Source: a virus
Reading direction: 5' to 3' (one strand)
Virus record (IMG/VR): IMGVR_UViG_3300027734_000116
Span: 1-46,046 of that record
DNA length: 46,046 bases
The notes under the pieces were generated by a model. It was not told the origin of the DNA, did not search any database, and was given only the letters and a program-made list of their open reading frames with translations. Of the stretch, positions 24,316-31,836 are shown piece by piece; position 1 is the stretch's first letter; each line of letters opens with the position of its first letter. The position numbers and the translations under genes are program-made.

Positions 24316-26261
24316 ACGTTCTAATTTATGATATCGAGACAATGCAGGAACTATTCCTAATACATGTCTACGATCCAAAAGAAGATGAACATTATGATTT
24401 CCTAATTAGTCAGTGGCAGAATAACTTTGATGCATTTGTAAAACTAATGCAAGATAAGCCAGACTATTATTGGGTAGGTTATAATAATCTTCGTTTTGAT
24501 GCTCAAGTGGTAGAATGGGTAATACGTAATCATGATGATTGGCATGAGCTCGCAGGTCTAGAAATATGTGCTAAGATTGCACAAAAGGCTCAAGATGTTA
24601 TTGAAGACGCCAATTATGAACAGTTCCCAGAGTATCGTGAAGAGGATTTGTCGTTCAAACAGATAGATTTGTTTAAGGTTAATCATTATGATAATAAGAA
24701 TCGTATGGTTAGCCTTAAACGTCTAGAGTTTGAGATGGATCTTGAGAACATTGAGGAGATGCCTATACATCATACAAAGCGTAACATGACTCAAGAAGAG
24801 ATAGATGTTACAATGAACTATTGTATTAATGATGTAATGGCAACCTATGAGTTCTTTAAGGTTACAACAGGTGATACAGAACATCCCTTGTATAAAGGAA
24901 ATGATCAATTACAATTAAGACTAGACATACAAGAAGAGTTTGATATTAACTGTATTAATTATTCTGATAGTAAGATTGGTGATGAGATGATTAAGAAGTA
25001 TTATTGTGAAGAGAAGAAAATTACATATGCTAATCTACCTCGCACAGGATTCTTTAGAAAGAAGATAACTGTATCACAATGTAGACCTGATTATGTAAAG
25101 TTTCAAACTAACCAGCTCATTGAGTTTAAAAAGTACATAGATAAACTAGTATTAGGACTTAATGATGACTTTAAAGAAAGTATAAATTTTTATGGCAACA
25201 CTTATACGTTTGCTAAAGGAGGCTTGCACACAGAGAACAAGCCAGAGGTATTTGAAGCTGATGATCAGTTTGAAATCATTGATTGGGATGTGTCTAGTTA
25301 TTATCCTGCTATCATTATCAATAATGGCAGGTATCCTGCACATCTTGGTAAAGAGTTTCTTACTGGCTATAAGCGTATGTTTGAGAGGCGTCTTGAGCTT
25401 AAGCCACAGGCTAAAAAGAGCAAACGCATTGCAGGCATTGTTGGTGCCCTTAAGCTTGCTGTCAATTCTGTATATGGTAAGTCTTCTGATATGCAGAACT
25501 GGATCTATGACAGACAACTTACTATGTTCACTACTCTTACTGGAGAGCTTAGCTTGCTTATGCTTATTGAAGCGTATGAACTAGCAGGTATACATGTAAT
25601 ATCAGCTAATACAGATGGTGTAACTATTAGAATAGAAAAGACACATCTTGATGAGATGCATGAGATTAATGCATGGTGGTGTGAGCTAACTCAGTATGAG
25701 CTTGAGCGTACAGATTACAGTAAGATTATATTCTCAACAGTTAATGATTATCTAGCAGTTAAGACCAATGGAGAAGTTAAGAAGAAAGGTGATTTCCTTA
25801 CAGATTTTGAATTACATAAAAACAAATCTGCTAGAGTGGTGCCTCTTGCTCTTGAGCGCTATTATTGCGATGGTATTCCTGTTGCTGATAGCATCAGTAA
25901 TCATAGTAACATCTTTGATTTTTGTCTCAGACAGAAGGCTAGCAGAGACTTTCATTATGAAGGTAAGTTCAATGGCAAGACTACTATCTATAATAAACTA
26001 ATTAGATATTATGTATCTAACACTGGTGAGAAACTATTAAAGATAAAGAACCCAGAATGTCTATCCAACGCTGCACCAATATCACAAGTGGAAGCAGGCG
26101 AGTGGGTAATGACAGTGTGTAATAAGCTATCTAAAGATCATCCTCTAGATAATATTAATCATTCTTATTACATAGAGAAAGCAGAAAGAATTATTAACAA
26201 GATTGATTACAATGGTAAGAAAAGACCTGTAATTATTCCAAACCAACTAAATTTATTTTAA
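24312..26261 (+). CDS. Family B DNA polymerase
   Basis: The product is a 649-residue replicative polymerase. The start at 24312 (ACAAATGAACG, overlapping the previous stop) puts exonuclease motif I, YDIET, at residues 6-10. Exo II is VGYNNLRFDA and Exo III is YCINDVMATYEF. Polymerase motif A is DVSSYYP (catalytic Asp 326), motif B KLAVNSVYGK, and motif C NTDGV (Asp 435). All catalytic Asp residues are present, so it should have both polymerase and 3'-5' exonuclease activity. The length is short for the family, with no clear protein-priming insert. It stands at the head of the replication block and directly before the hairpin array. Confidence 0.93.
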   Translation: MNVLIYDIETMQELFLIHVYDPKEDEHYDFLISQWQNNFDAFVKLMQDKPDYYWVGYNNLRFDAQVVEWVIRNHDDWHELAGLEICAKIAQKAQDVIEDANYEQFPEYREEDLSFKQIDLFKVNHYDNKNRMVSLKRLEFEMDLENIEEMPIHHTKRNMTQEEIDVTMNYCINDVMATYEFFKVTTGDTEHPLYKGNDQLQLRLDIQEEFDINCINYSDSKIGDEMIKKYYCEEKKITYANLPRTGFFRKKITVSQCRPDYVKFQTNQLIEFKKYIDKLVLGLNDDFKESINFYGNTYTFAKGGLHTENKPEVFEADDQFEIIDWDVSSYYPAIIINNGRYPAHLGKEFLTGYKRMFERRLELKPQAKKSKRIAGIVGALKLAVNSVYGKSSDMQNWIYDRQLTMFTTLTGELSLLMLIEAYELAGIHVISANTDGVTIRIEKTHLDEMHEINAWWCELTQYELERTDYSKIIFSTVNDYLAVKTNGEVKKKGDFLTDFELHKNKSARVVPLALERYYCDGIPVADSISNHSNIFDFCLRQKASRDFHYEGKFNGKTTIYNKLIRYYVSNTGEKLLKIKNPECLSNAAPISQVEAGEWVMTVCNKLSKDHPLDNINHSYYIEKAERIINKIDYNGKKRPVIIPNQLNLF

Positions 26262-26641
26262 TGGCAGGAACAGACAAACAAAGAGAAGAGATTAACAGAA
26301 AGTTAGTCACTATGCAAATGGAAATGATAGGGTTAACCTATCAGGACGCAATGGACACACCAGAATTCTGGAGAGTGTATACATTGACAACAGAACAAAC
26401 ATTAGAATGGCGTAAGGCTGCTCTTCCACTTATCAAGAAAACTTTTAAGTGTAATAAGACAAGAGCACAGTCAACAATGAGTTGGTTCGAGCTTAATTTA
26501 GGATTGCGTGAGTATAATCCAGAAGAGGTTGATACAACACACATCCACACAACAATACCACCTGAAGCACATATACTTAAAGATCAACAGCCTACATTTT
26601 TACAAAAGGTTAAGAAGTTCTTTAGAGGATATTATGATTAA
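26261..26641 (+). CDS. Hypothetical protein downstream of the polymerase (126 aa)
   Basis: This is a 126-residue helical protein (MAGTDKQREEINRKLVTMQM; FKCNKTRAQSTMSWFELNLG) with an aromatic basic C-terminus (VKKFFRGYYD). Its ATG overlaps the polymerase stop (TAATGG), so it is translationally coupled and may work with the polymerase. It is not recognised. The stop lies inside the first hairpin of the array that follows. Confidence 0.6.
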   Translation: MAGTDKQREEINRKLVTMQMEMIGLTYQDAMDTPEFWRVYTLTTEQTLEWRKAALPLIKKTFKCNKTRAQSTMSWFELNLGLREYNPEEVDTTHIHTTIPPEAHILKDQQPTFLQKVKKFFRGYYD

Positions 26642-26660
26642 CACTAAGTGTTAGTTAAAA

Positions 26661-26719
26661 TTATATGCAAAAGGGTATAAAAGTGCAATATTTTACACTT
26701 TTATATGCGAAAGGGTATA
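26661..26719 (+). repeat. 19-base direct repeat pair, 40-base period
   Basis: TTATATGCAAAAGGGTATA (26661-26679) and TTATATGCGAAAGGGTATA (26701-26719) match at 18 of 19 positions, starting exactly 40 bases apart. Their inner edges form the arms of the second hairpin. Iterated AAAGGGTATA boxes with near-helical spacing are what an initiator or regulator binding site would look like. Confidence 0.65.
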
Positions 26720-26885
26720 GTTTATATTAGTAATATAAACTATTGTGCAATATAATGCACATTAATTCGACTATTTGTCGAATTGTGTAACATAATTTGA
26801 CAAGTTTTGTTACAAAAATAGGCGCAATTCGAAAATAATAAGCGCATTGGTAGTATTACTACCAATTTTAGGAATTATTTAAACT

Positions 26886-26910
26886 AGCCTCAGAGAAATC
26901 TGGGGCTTTT
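26886..26910 (+). terminator. Terminator-like hairpin inside the array
   Basis: A 9-bp stem, AGCCTCAGA/TCTGGGGCT with one G-U pair, and a GAAA tetraloop is followed by TTTT. It is the only dyad in the array with a classic terminator look and probably ends the polymerase transcript. Confidence 0.7.
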
Positions 26911-26976
26911 CTATTACTGAATTTGTCACAGTTTTACTACTGACTTTGGCATATTGTAAACAATTTTGTTTACATA

Positions 26977-27016
26977 TTATAATTTTCACACAACACTGTT
27001 TTATAATTTTTACACA
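26977..27016 (+). repeat. 16-base direct repeat ahead of the helicase operon
   Basis: TTATAATTTTCACACA (26977-26992) and TTATAATTTTTACACA (27001-27016) match at 15 of 16 positions, 24 bases apart. Each contains TATAAT. The second ends 18 bases before the start codon at 27035. It may be a duplicated promoter box or operator for the operon. Confidence 0.5.
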
Positions 27017-27034
27017 TTTTAAATCACAAAAAAC

Positions 27035-27586
27035 ATGGGAGCAGAAGCTTTTATCACAAGACAAAGAGGAATGAATGCTAGCGAAGCATACACACTCGCT
27101 GTAGAAGCAGCAGAATCAGAATTTGGCAGAGATGCCTACAATGGTACAATCAGTACAACAACTAGTTTTAAAGATGTCACTGCTGAATTTCGTAAGAGTA
27201 AGAAAGAAAGACATCAGTTTATTGATGATATGTTAGAGAATGCAGGTAAGCGTGAATGTTATGTTATTGAAGAAGAATCACCTGTAAAGAACAACAACAA
27301 GATTAAATCTGTTGTTGATCACACTGTTGTTAAAGGCACCAGTAAGTGGGAGCTTCGTTACAATGTGTACACAGGATGGGAAGACAAACAGTTGAAGTCT
27401 TTCAAGACTAAAACTGATGCTGTTAAATATGCTCGTGAGTATACAGAGAACAAACAAACCACTACTTTTGTACGCATGGAGAAGATTCTTACTAATCAAG
27501 ATGCTAATGTAGCTTGTATTAAATACAAGAGATCTACACAAGAGAGAGAAGGGACGTATATATTCTTTGGCTACGCTGCTTGTTAA
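27035..27586 (+). CDS. Conserved phage hypothetical protein (183 aa)
   Basis: The first gene after the hairpin array encodes 183 residues, starting MGAEAFITRQRGMNASEAYT. I recall proteins beginning in this way (MGAxAFI...A.EA...AV..A..E.G...Y.GTI) in many phages near replication genes. The N-terminal domain is alpha/beta, and the middle is charged and flexible. The C-terminal part has SKWELRYNVYTGWEDKQLKS and a beta-rich ending. No activity is known to me. Confidence 0.65.
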   Translation: MGAEAFITRQRGMNASEAYTLAVEAAESEFGRDAYNGTISTTTSFKDVTAEFRKSKKERHQFIDDMLENAGKRECYVIEEESPVKNNNKIKSVVDHTVVKGTSKWELRYNVYTGWEDKQLKSFKTKTDAVKYAREYTENKQTTTFVRMEKILTNQDANVACIKYKRSTQEREGTYIFFGYAAC

Positions 27587-27587
27587 T

Positions 27588-27713
27588 ATGGAAAATGAAT
27601 TATATAGAGCTATAGAAGCTGCAATTATACGTTGGAGTTTTAATGGTAATGAAACAGCAGGTTCTTTAACTAGAGAGATTATGTTATTAATTAAACAACA
27701 AAGCAATGGCTGA
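27588..27713 (+). CDS. Tiny hypothetical protein (41 aa)
   Basis: Forty-one codons from ATG 27588 directly follow the upstream stop (GTTAATATGG), with the stop overlapping the next start (ATGGCTGA). The product is a single predicted helix pair (begins MENELYRAIEAAIIRWSFNG). The coupling supports translation; the function is unknown. Confidence 0.5.
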   Translation: MENELYRAIEAAIIRWSFNGNETAGSLTREIMLLIKQQSNG

Positions 27714-27912
27714 TATAGCAATGTGTAGGGACATGGAATGTCCTGTGAAATTTAAGTGCTACAGGCACACAGCACCATGGAATCAGTTTAGACAATCTGT
27801 CTTTGCTGAATCACCTCGTAAGGGGGATAAATGTGAAAGTTATTGGGATAATGAAGGACGTACCTTGGACCCAAAGTTTAGAGAGTATGAAAATTATAAT
27901 GATAAATCATGA
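27706..27912 (+). CDS. Small Cys-containing protein (68 aa)
   Basis: The N-terminus carries CRDMECPVKFKCYRHTA, three Cys in C-x4-C-x5-C spacing plus His, with one further Cys in KGDKCESYW, enough for one metal site. Very similar short proteins (MADIAMCxxxxCPxxxxCYR) recur in phages of Bacteroidota as far as I recall. It overlaps both neighbours. The role is unknown. Confidence 0.65.
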   Translation: MADIAMCRDMECPVKFKCYRHTAPWNQFRQSVFAESPRKGDKCESYWDNEGRTLDPKFREYENYNDKS

Positions 27913-28175
27913 TACATATCGAGGATTATGAGATGGAAAATCTCAAGGATTTAGTATATTTGCAAGAGGAGAAGGAGCTATTTTATCGCTCACTAAATGA
28001 CCCAGGTATCGCTCAAATTGAAGCTTTTATGAGCGATAAAGTCTATTTATGTGATCTAGAATCTCTACAAGAGAGGGCTAAGATTAATGTATGCATTCCT
28101 CAAAGTTTAATTGCTAAAATAGATCATAGAATAATTAGAAATTATGAATGTAAAATTGACGCTCTATCATTTTAA
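27909..28175 (+). CDS. Hypothetical acidic protein (88 aa)
   Basis: The product is 88 residues, helical and acidic (MENLKDLVYLQEEKELFYRS), and not recognised. It overlaps the Cys-containing gene (ATGA) and, by 32 bases, the helicase-loader candidate downstream. Translation coupling suggests that it belongs to the replication operon. Confidence 0.55.
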   Translation: MIHIEDYEMENLKDLVYLQEEKELFYRSLNDPGIAQIEAFMSDKVYLCDLESLQERAKINVCIPQSLIAKIDHRIIRNYECKIDALSF

Positions 28176-28770
28176 AGAGTTACTCAAGAATGGTTTTAGT
28201 TTAGACATGGTCTTTCTCCTCAAACTAGTGGAGGAAGGCCATGATTTAAAAGATGCATGTAATGGAGATCCTAAACTGGAGATCCTTGCTCAAGGTATTT
28301 ATCGCAAAGGATTAATATCAGGAGAGAATAAAATCACACTAACAGGTAAGAATGTTCTTAAGTTTCTTAAAGAGGAAGCTCCTAAGGATAAGATCATTAA
28401 GAAGAAGCCTGCCACTGAAGATTTTCAAAGATGGTGGAAAGCATTTCCAGGCACTGATACATTCAAGCATAAAGATAAAAGCTTTGCAGGCTCTAGATCT
28501 TTACGTAGAGATGTAGAGAACTGTAGACTTAAGTTCAATGCAATTTTGTCAGAGGGAGAGTACACTGCAGATGATTTAATCGCTGCTGTTGAGTTTGATG
28601 TTCTTCAGAAGAAAGAGAACTCATACAAATCAGGAGAGAATAAACTTAAATACATGCAGAACAGTTTGACATATTTGACACAAAGAAGCTTTGAACCATT
28701 CATCGAGCTTGTAAAGCAGGGAATCACAATCGAAGAAAAACCCAAACCAGTAGGAACAACAGATATATGA
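28144..28770 (+). CDS. Possible helicase loader or replication accessory protein (208 aa)
   Basis: Residues 1-75 look like a winged helix (NVKLTLYHFKELLKNGFSLD, then GLISGENKITLTGKNVLKFL). Residues 90-190 form a helical domain (DFQRWWKAFPGTDTFKHKDK; SLRRDVENCRLKFNAILSEG; KYMQNSLTYL) of the kind found in phage replication proteins paired with DnaB. The stop overlaps the DnaB-like start. The helicase-loader role is inferred from context and layout, with no ATPase motif present. Confidence 0.5.
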   Translation: MNVKLTLYHFKELLKNGFSLDMVFLLKLVEEGHDLKDACNGDPKLEILAQGIYRKGLISGENKITLTGKNVLKFLKEEAPKDKIIKKKPATEDFQRWWKAFPGTDTFKHKDKSFAGSRSLRRDVENCRLKFNAILSEGEYTADDLIAAVEFDVLQKKENSYKSGENKLKYMQNSLTYLTQRSFEPFIELVKQGITIEEKPKPVGTTDI

Positions 28771-29837
28771 TATTTCAAGATTTAGCCAAGGCAGTACAAG
28801 ATGGTATTGATGGTAAGAACAGTGGTATACCTATGGGCTTTGATAGACTTAACAGATACATTGGTATCAGGAAGTCTATATACACTCTTGTAGGTGGTCT
28901 AACAGGTTCTGGTAAGACATCTTTTATAGATGATGCATATGTCCTCAATCCATTTGATTGGTATATATCTAAGTATGGTCAGGCTTCTGATATCAAGCTA
29001 AAGATTATATATAGATCCATGGAGCGTAGTAAGACATACAAGATGGCTAAATGGGTAGCTAGAAAGATATTCTTAGATACTGGTATAATCATTCCTGTTA
29101 GTAAACTATTAGGTTGGCAGAAGGAGAAGATGACGCATGATGAGCATGATTTGTTTCTAGGACAGAGAGACTATATTGGCAGCATGTCAGATATCATTAC
29201 AATCATTGATGGTCCAGATAATCCAATAGGCGTAGCTAAACATTTAAAAGAACATGCTGAAGCTAATGGTAGAATAGAAGAGATTGATAAGTATAACAGA
29301 GTTTATATTCCTGATGAAGATAACACAGTAACACTGGTTGTTATTGATCATATTGGTTTATTAAAAGTTACCAAGGATTATAATACAAAGAAGGCAGCTA
29401 TCGATAAGATGTCTGAAGAGCTGAGATATGCTCGTGATATGTATGGATATTCACCAATAGTTGTAAGTCAGTTCAATCGTGACATTGCTAATCCTATGAG
29501 GATTAAGAATGGTGATGTAGAACCACAGCTAGAAGACTTCAAGGATAGTTCATCAACACAAGATGATGCTGATGTTGTACTAGCACTGTTTGATCCTATG
29601 CGTTATAAAGTTACAGACCCTAGTGGTTATGACTTAGATAGGCTTAAAGATGAATTTGGTGGTAAGTATTATCGTTCACTAAGACTAATTAAAAATAGTT
29701 ATGGTGAGGATGATATTCGTATTGGTCTAGGTTTTCTAGGTCAAGTGGGTATGTTCAAAGAACTACCAAGAATGAAGAATATAACAGAGTATGATTATCA
29801 ATCAATAGTAAATAAAACATATTTTTTAGAACCTTAA
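28767..29837 (+). CDS. DnaB-type replicative helicase (ATPase domain only)
   Basis: The product is a 356-residue RecA-fold ATPase. Walker A is GGLTGSGKTSF (about residues 43-53). Walker B is VTLVVIDHIGLLKV (about 190-203). The DnaB C-terminal helix region has SEELRYARDMYGYSPIVVSQ, followed by a sensor-like QLEDFKDSSSTQDDADVV. The N-terminal primase-binding domain of bacterial DnaB is missing, as in many phage helicases, so it probably couples differently with the separate primase at 32777. It is co-transcribed with the loader candidate. Confidence 0.85.
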   Translation: MIFQDLAKAVQDGIDGKNSGIPMGFDRLNRYIGIRKSIYTLVGGLTGSGKTSFIDDAYVLNPFDWYISKYGQASDIKLKIIYRSMERSKTYKMAKWVARKIFLDTGIIIPVSKLLGWQKEKMTHDEHDLFLGQRDYIGSMSDIITIIDGPDNPIGVAKHLKEHAEANGRIEEIDKYNRVYIPDEDNTVTLVVIDHIGLLKVTKDYNTKKAAIDKMSEELRYARDMYGYSPIVVSQFNRDIANPMRIKNGDVEPQLEDFKDSSSTQDDADVVLALFDPMRYKVTDPSGYDLDRLKDEFGGKYYRSLRLIKNSYGEDDIRIGLGFLGQVGMFKELPRMKNITEYDYQSIVNKTYFLEP

Positions 29838-29848
29838 ATAACAAAACA

Positions 29849-30040
29849 ATGGCAACAAAAGACGAAATTTTTAGTTTAATGAAGCAGTACACAAAGTTTG
29901 ATGACATGTTTATGAAAGCTGTAGCAGCAGATAATAGAGCTGAAGCAGAAGATATTAAACTTCAAATGAGTAAAATACGTGAACAACTAGCTTCCTTAGG
30001 TGAAGTAGCACAACCTCCACAAGATGAACAACCTTCGTAA
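29849..30040 (+). CDS. Small helical protein (63 aa)
   Basis: The product is 63 residues, an acidic helical hairpin (MATKDEIFSLMKQYTKFDDM; EDIKLQMSKIREQLASLG) ending in a Pro/Gln tail (QPPQDEQPS). It sits between the DnaB-like and SF2 helicase genes and overlaps the latter by 17 bases. It may be a helicase partner; nothing in the sequence proves this. Confidence 0.55.
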   Translation: MATKDEIFSLMKQYTKFDDMFMKAVAADNRAEAEDIKLQMSKIREQLASLGEVAQPPQDEQPS

Positions 30041-31118
30041 TCAAAGACAAGAAGAATTTGCACAGATATGGTTAGATAAGAAATGGGGCATCCTAAATCT
30101 ATGTCCAAGGTTTGGTAAGATATATACAACAATTAACATTTTGGAAAAAATGAATTCAAATATATCTATCATAATCGCCTATCCTGACCTTAAAATCAAG
30201 AATAGTTGGGAACAGGATTTCAAAGCACGTAGTTACAACAATTCACAAATCACCTATACAACACACCTATCTTTACATAAATATGTAAACAATGAGTATG
30301 ACATGGTGATCATTGATGAGATACATTTGTTAAGTGATGCGCAGATTGATGCTTTGTATGATTTGACATTAATCAATCATCAAGTGTTAGGACTGACAGG
30401 CACTCTATCAACCTCAACAGAGTCTGAGCTTGACATGAGATTAGATCTTCCTGTATTGGCATACTACCCTATTGAACAAGCTATCCAAGAAGGAGTTATT
30501 GTTGACTATCAAATAACAATAATCAAGGTTCCCTTGGACAATAAGGTAGTTCAAACTGTTAAGGGTAAAGCCAGAACAGAGAAGAAGCATTTTGACGCGT
30601 GTAGTTGGGTGATTAATCAATTATCTCAAATGGGTAAAGACACAATGATGTTACGCCTGAAGAGAATGAGAATCGTCCAAGGAAGTATTGCTAAGTTAAA
30701 TATGACTAAGGCAATATTAAACAAGTATAAACAAGAACGTATACTTGTATTTTGTGGTACTACCAATGCTGCAGATAGTTTAGGCATCCCTTCACACCAT
30801 AGTAAATCGCCTGACAAAGAGGGCTTCAAAAAGTTTACAGAAGGAGAAGGAAACCATATGGCTGTTGTAAAGATTGGTAATACAGGTGTTACATACAAAC
30901 CTTTAAACAAAGTGATTTTAAATTACTTTGACAGTAACGCTGAGAATCTAGCTCAAAAGGTGAATAGATGCATGGCTATGGAATATAACAATCCAGACAA
31001 GAAAGCACAGATTTATATCATCTCCACCAATGAGGAAGTAGAAGAAAAGTGGTTAAATAAGTCACTTGAATTTTTTGATAAAGACAAGATTAAAGTTGTT
31101 AATATCTCTGAAATTTAG
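30024..31118 (+). CDS. SF2 DNA helicase
   Basis: The 364-residue product has motif I in a reduced form, CPRFGKIYTT (about residues 24-33; the GKT Thr is replaced by Ile). Motif II is MVIIDEIH and motif III is LGLTGTLS. In the second domain it has ILVFCGTTNAADSL, motif V-like KIGNTGVTYK and motif VI-like QKVNRCMAM. It resembles the compact UvsW/SNF2-like helicases found in crAss-like replication blocks. Likely roles are fork remodelling or origin opening. The unusual GKI in the P-loop should be noted when judging activity. Confidence 0.75.
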   Translation: MNNLRNQRQEEFAQIWLDKKWGILNLCPRFGKIYTTINILEKMNSNISIIIAYPDLKIKNSWEQDFKARSYNNSQITYTTHLSLHKYVNNEYDMVIIDEIHLLSDAQIDALYDLTLINHQVLGLTGTLSTSTESELDMRLDLPVLAYYPIEQAIQEGVIVDYQITIIKVPLDNKVVQTVKGKARTEKKHFDACSWVINQLSQMGKDTMMLRLKRMRIVQGSIAKLNMTKAILNKYKQERILVFCGTTNAADSLGIPSHHSKSPDKEGFKKFTEGEGNHMAVVKIGNTGVTYKPLNKVILNYFDSNAENLAQKVNRCMAMEYNNPDKKAQIYIISTNEEVEEKWLNKSLEFFDKDKIKVVNISEI

Positions 31119-31155
31119 TAACTTAGAGTAAGTAAATTAACTAAATAAATTAAAC

Positions 31156-31827
31156 ATGGCAAGTAAACTGATTGGGATCGTTGGATCCACTGGTACAGGC
31201 AAATCGACATCGATTAAGCACCTAAATCCAGAAGAAACCTACATTATCAATGTAGCAAAAAAGGAGTTACCTTTTAAAGGTTCTGAAACTCTGTACAATA
31301 CAGAAAAGAAGAACTACAGAGAAGTTGATGACGCAGTTGAGATCACTCGATTGTTACAAAACATTTCTCAGAAAGCACCACACATTAAAAACATCGTGAT
31401 TGAGGATTCAAACTACATCATGGGTTTCAATATTGTGTCACGAGCAACAGAAGTTGGGTTCACTAAATTTAGCATCATGGCTAGAGATATGGTGGCCTTG
31501 TTTCAAGAAGCTCGTAAATTACGTGACGATTTGAAAGTGTTCTATTTCACTCACCCAGAAACTATTGAAGAAGGTGGAGAGATTATAGGATACAAAATCA
31601 AGACAGCAGGCAAGCTGATTGACAATCAAATCTTATTAGAGGGCCTATTAACTATGTGTCTCTACACTTATGTAGAAGAAAACAAAGATGGCACTTGTAC
31701 GTATAACTTTGTAACCAATAGGTTTAGAAAGTTCCCTGCCAAGACTCCTGATGGTATGTTTGCTGACATCAAGATTCCTAATAATTTACAAACAGTAGTA
31801 AACACAATAGACGAATATTATAAATAA
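31156..31827 (+). CDS. P-loop ATPase, RecA/Sak4-like
   Basis: The product is 223 residues with a clear Walker A GSTGTGKST (about residues 9-17), a Walker B-like NIVIEDSNYIM and a sensor VFYFTHPET. This arrangement fits phage AAA_24/Sak4-type ATPases that work with an SSB in annealing or recombination, and an SSB-like gene lies 9 bases downstream. It differs from the full RecA at 44504. The Sak4 assignment is inference from pairing and length. Confidence 0.65.
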   Translation: MASKLIGIVGSTGTGKSTSIKHLNPEETYIINVAKKELPFKGSETLYNTEKKNYREVDDAVEITRLLQNISQKAPHIKNIVIEDSNYIMGFNIVSRATEVGFTKFSIMARDMVALFQEARKLRDDLKVFYFTHPETIEEGGEIIGYKIKTAGKLIDNQILLEGLLTMCLYTYVEENKDGTCTYNFVTNRFRKFPAKTPDGMFADIKIPNNLQTVVNTIDEYYK

Positions 31828-31836
31828 CTAGAAACA

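Larger units (their letters stand above)
26639..26974 (+). other. Array of consecutive hairpins (candidate origin or structured RNA)
   Basis: Dyads follow one another almost without gaps. TAACAC/GTGTTA is at 26639-26653. TATAAAAGTG/CACTTTTATA is at 26676-26705 (10 bp). An odd palindrome with 13-bp arms is at 26717-26743. TGTGCA/TGCACA is at 26744-26761, AATTCGAC/GTCGAATT at 26764-26784, TGTAACA/TGTTACA at 26786-26814, and ATTGGTAGT/ACTACCAAT at 26846-26866. AGCCTCAGA/TCTGGGGCT is at 26886-26907, and TGTAAACAA/TTGTTTACA at 26955-26974. No gene fits here. The stems differ in sequence, so this is not a simple repeat. Placement between the polymerase and helicase units suggests a replication origin, a regulatory hub or a structured transcript. 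Confidence 0.8.

Noticed and set aside
25152-25584. Long frames of 121 and 130 codons on both strands inside the polymerase gene
   Set aside because: The family B polymerase frame through this region contains all motifs; the others are shadows.
26815-26846. GCGCA direct repeat (around 26822 and 26842) as another stem of the hairpin array
   Set aside because: Only four self-complementary bases (GCGC) pair over a long loop, too weak to list as a hairpin.
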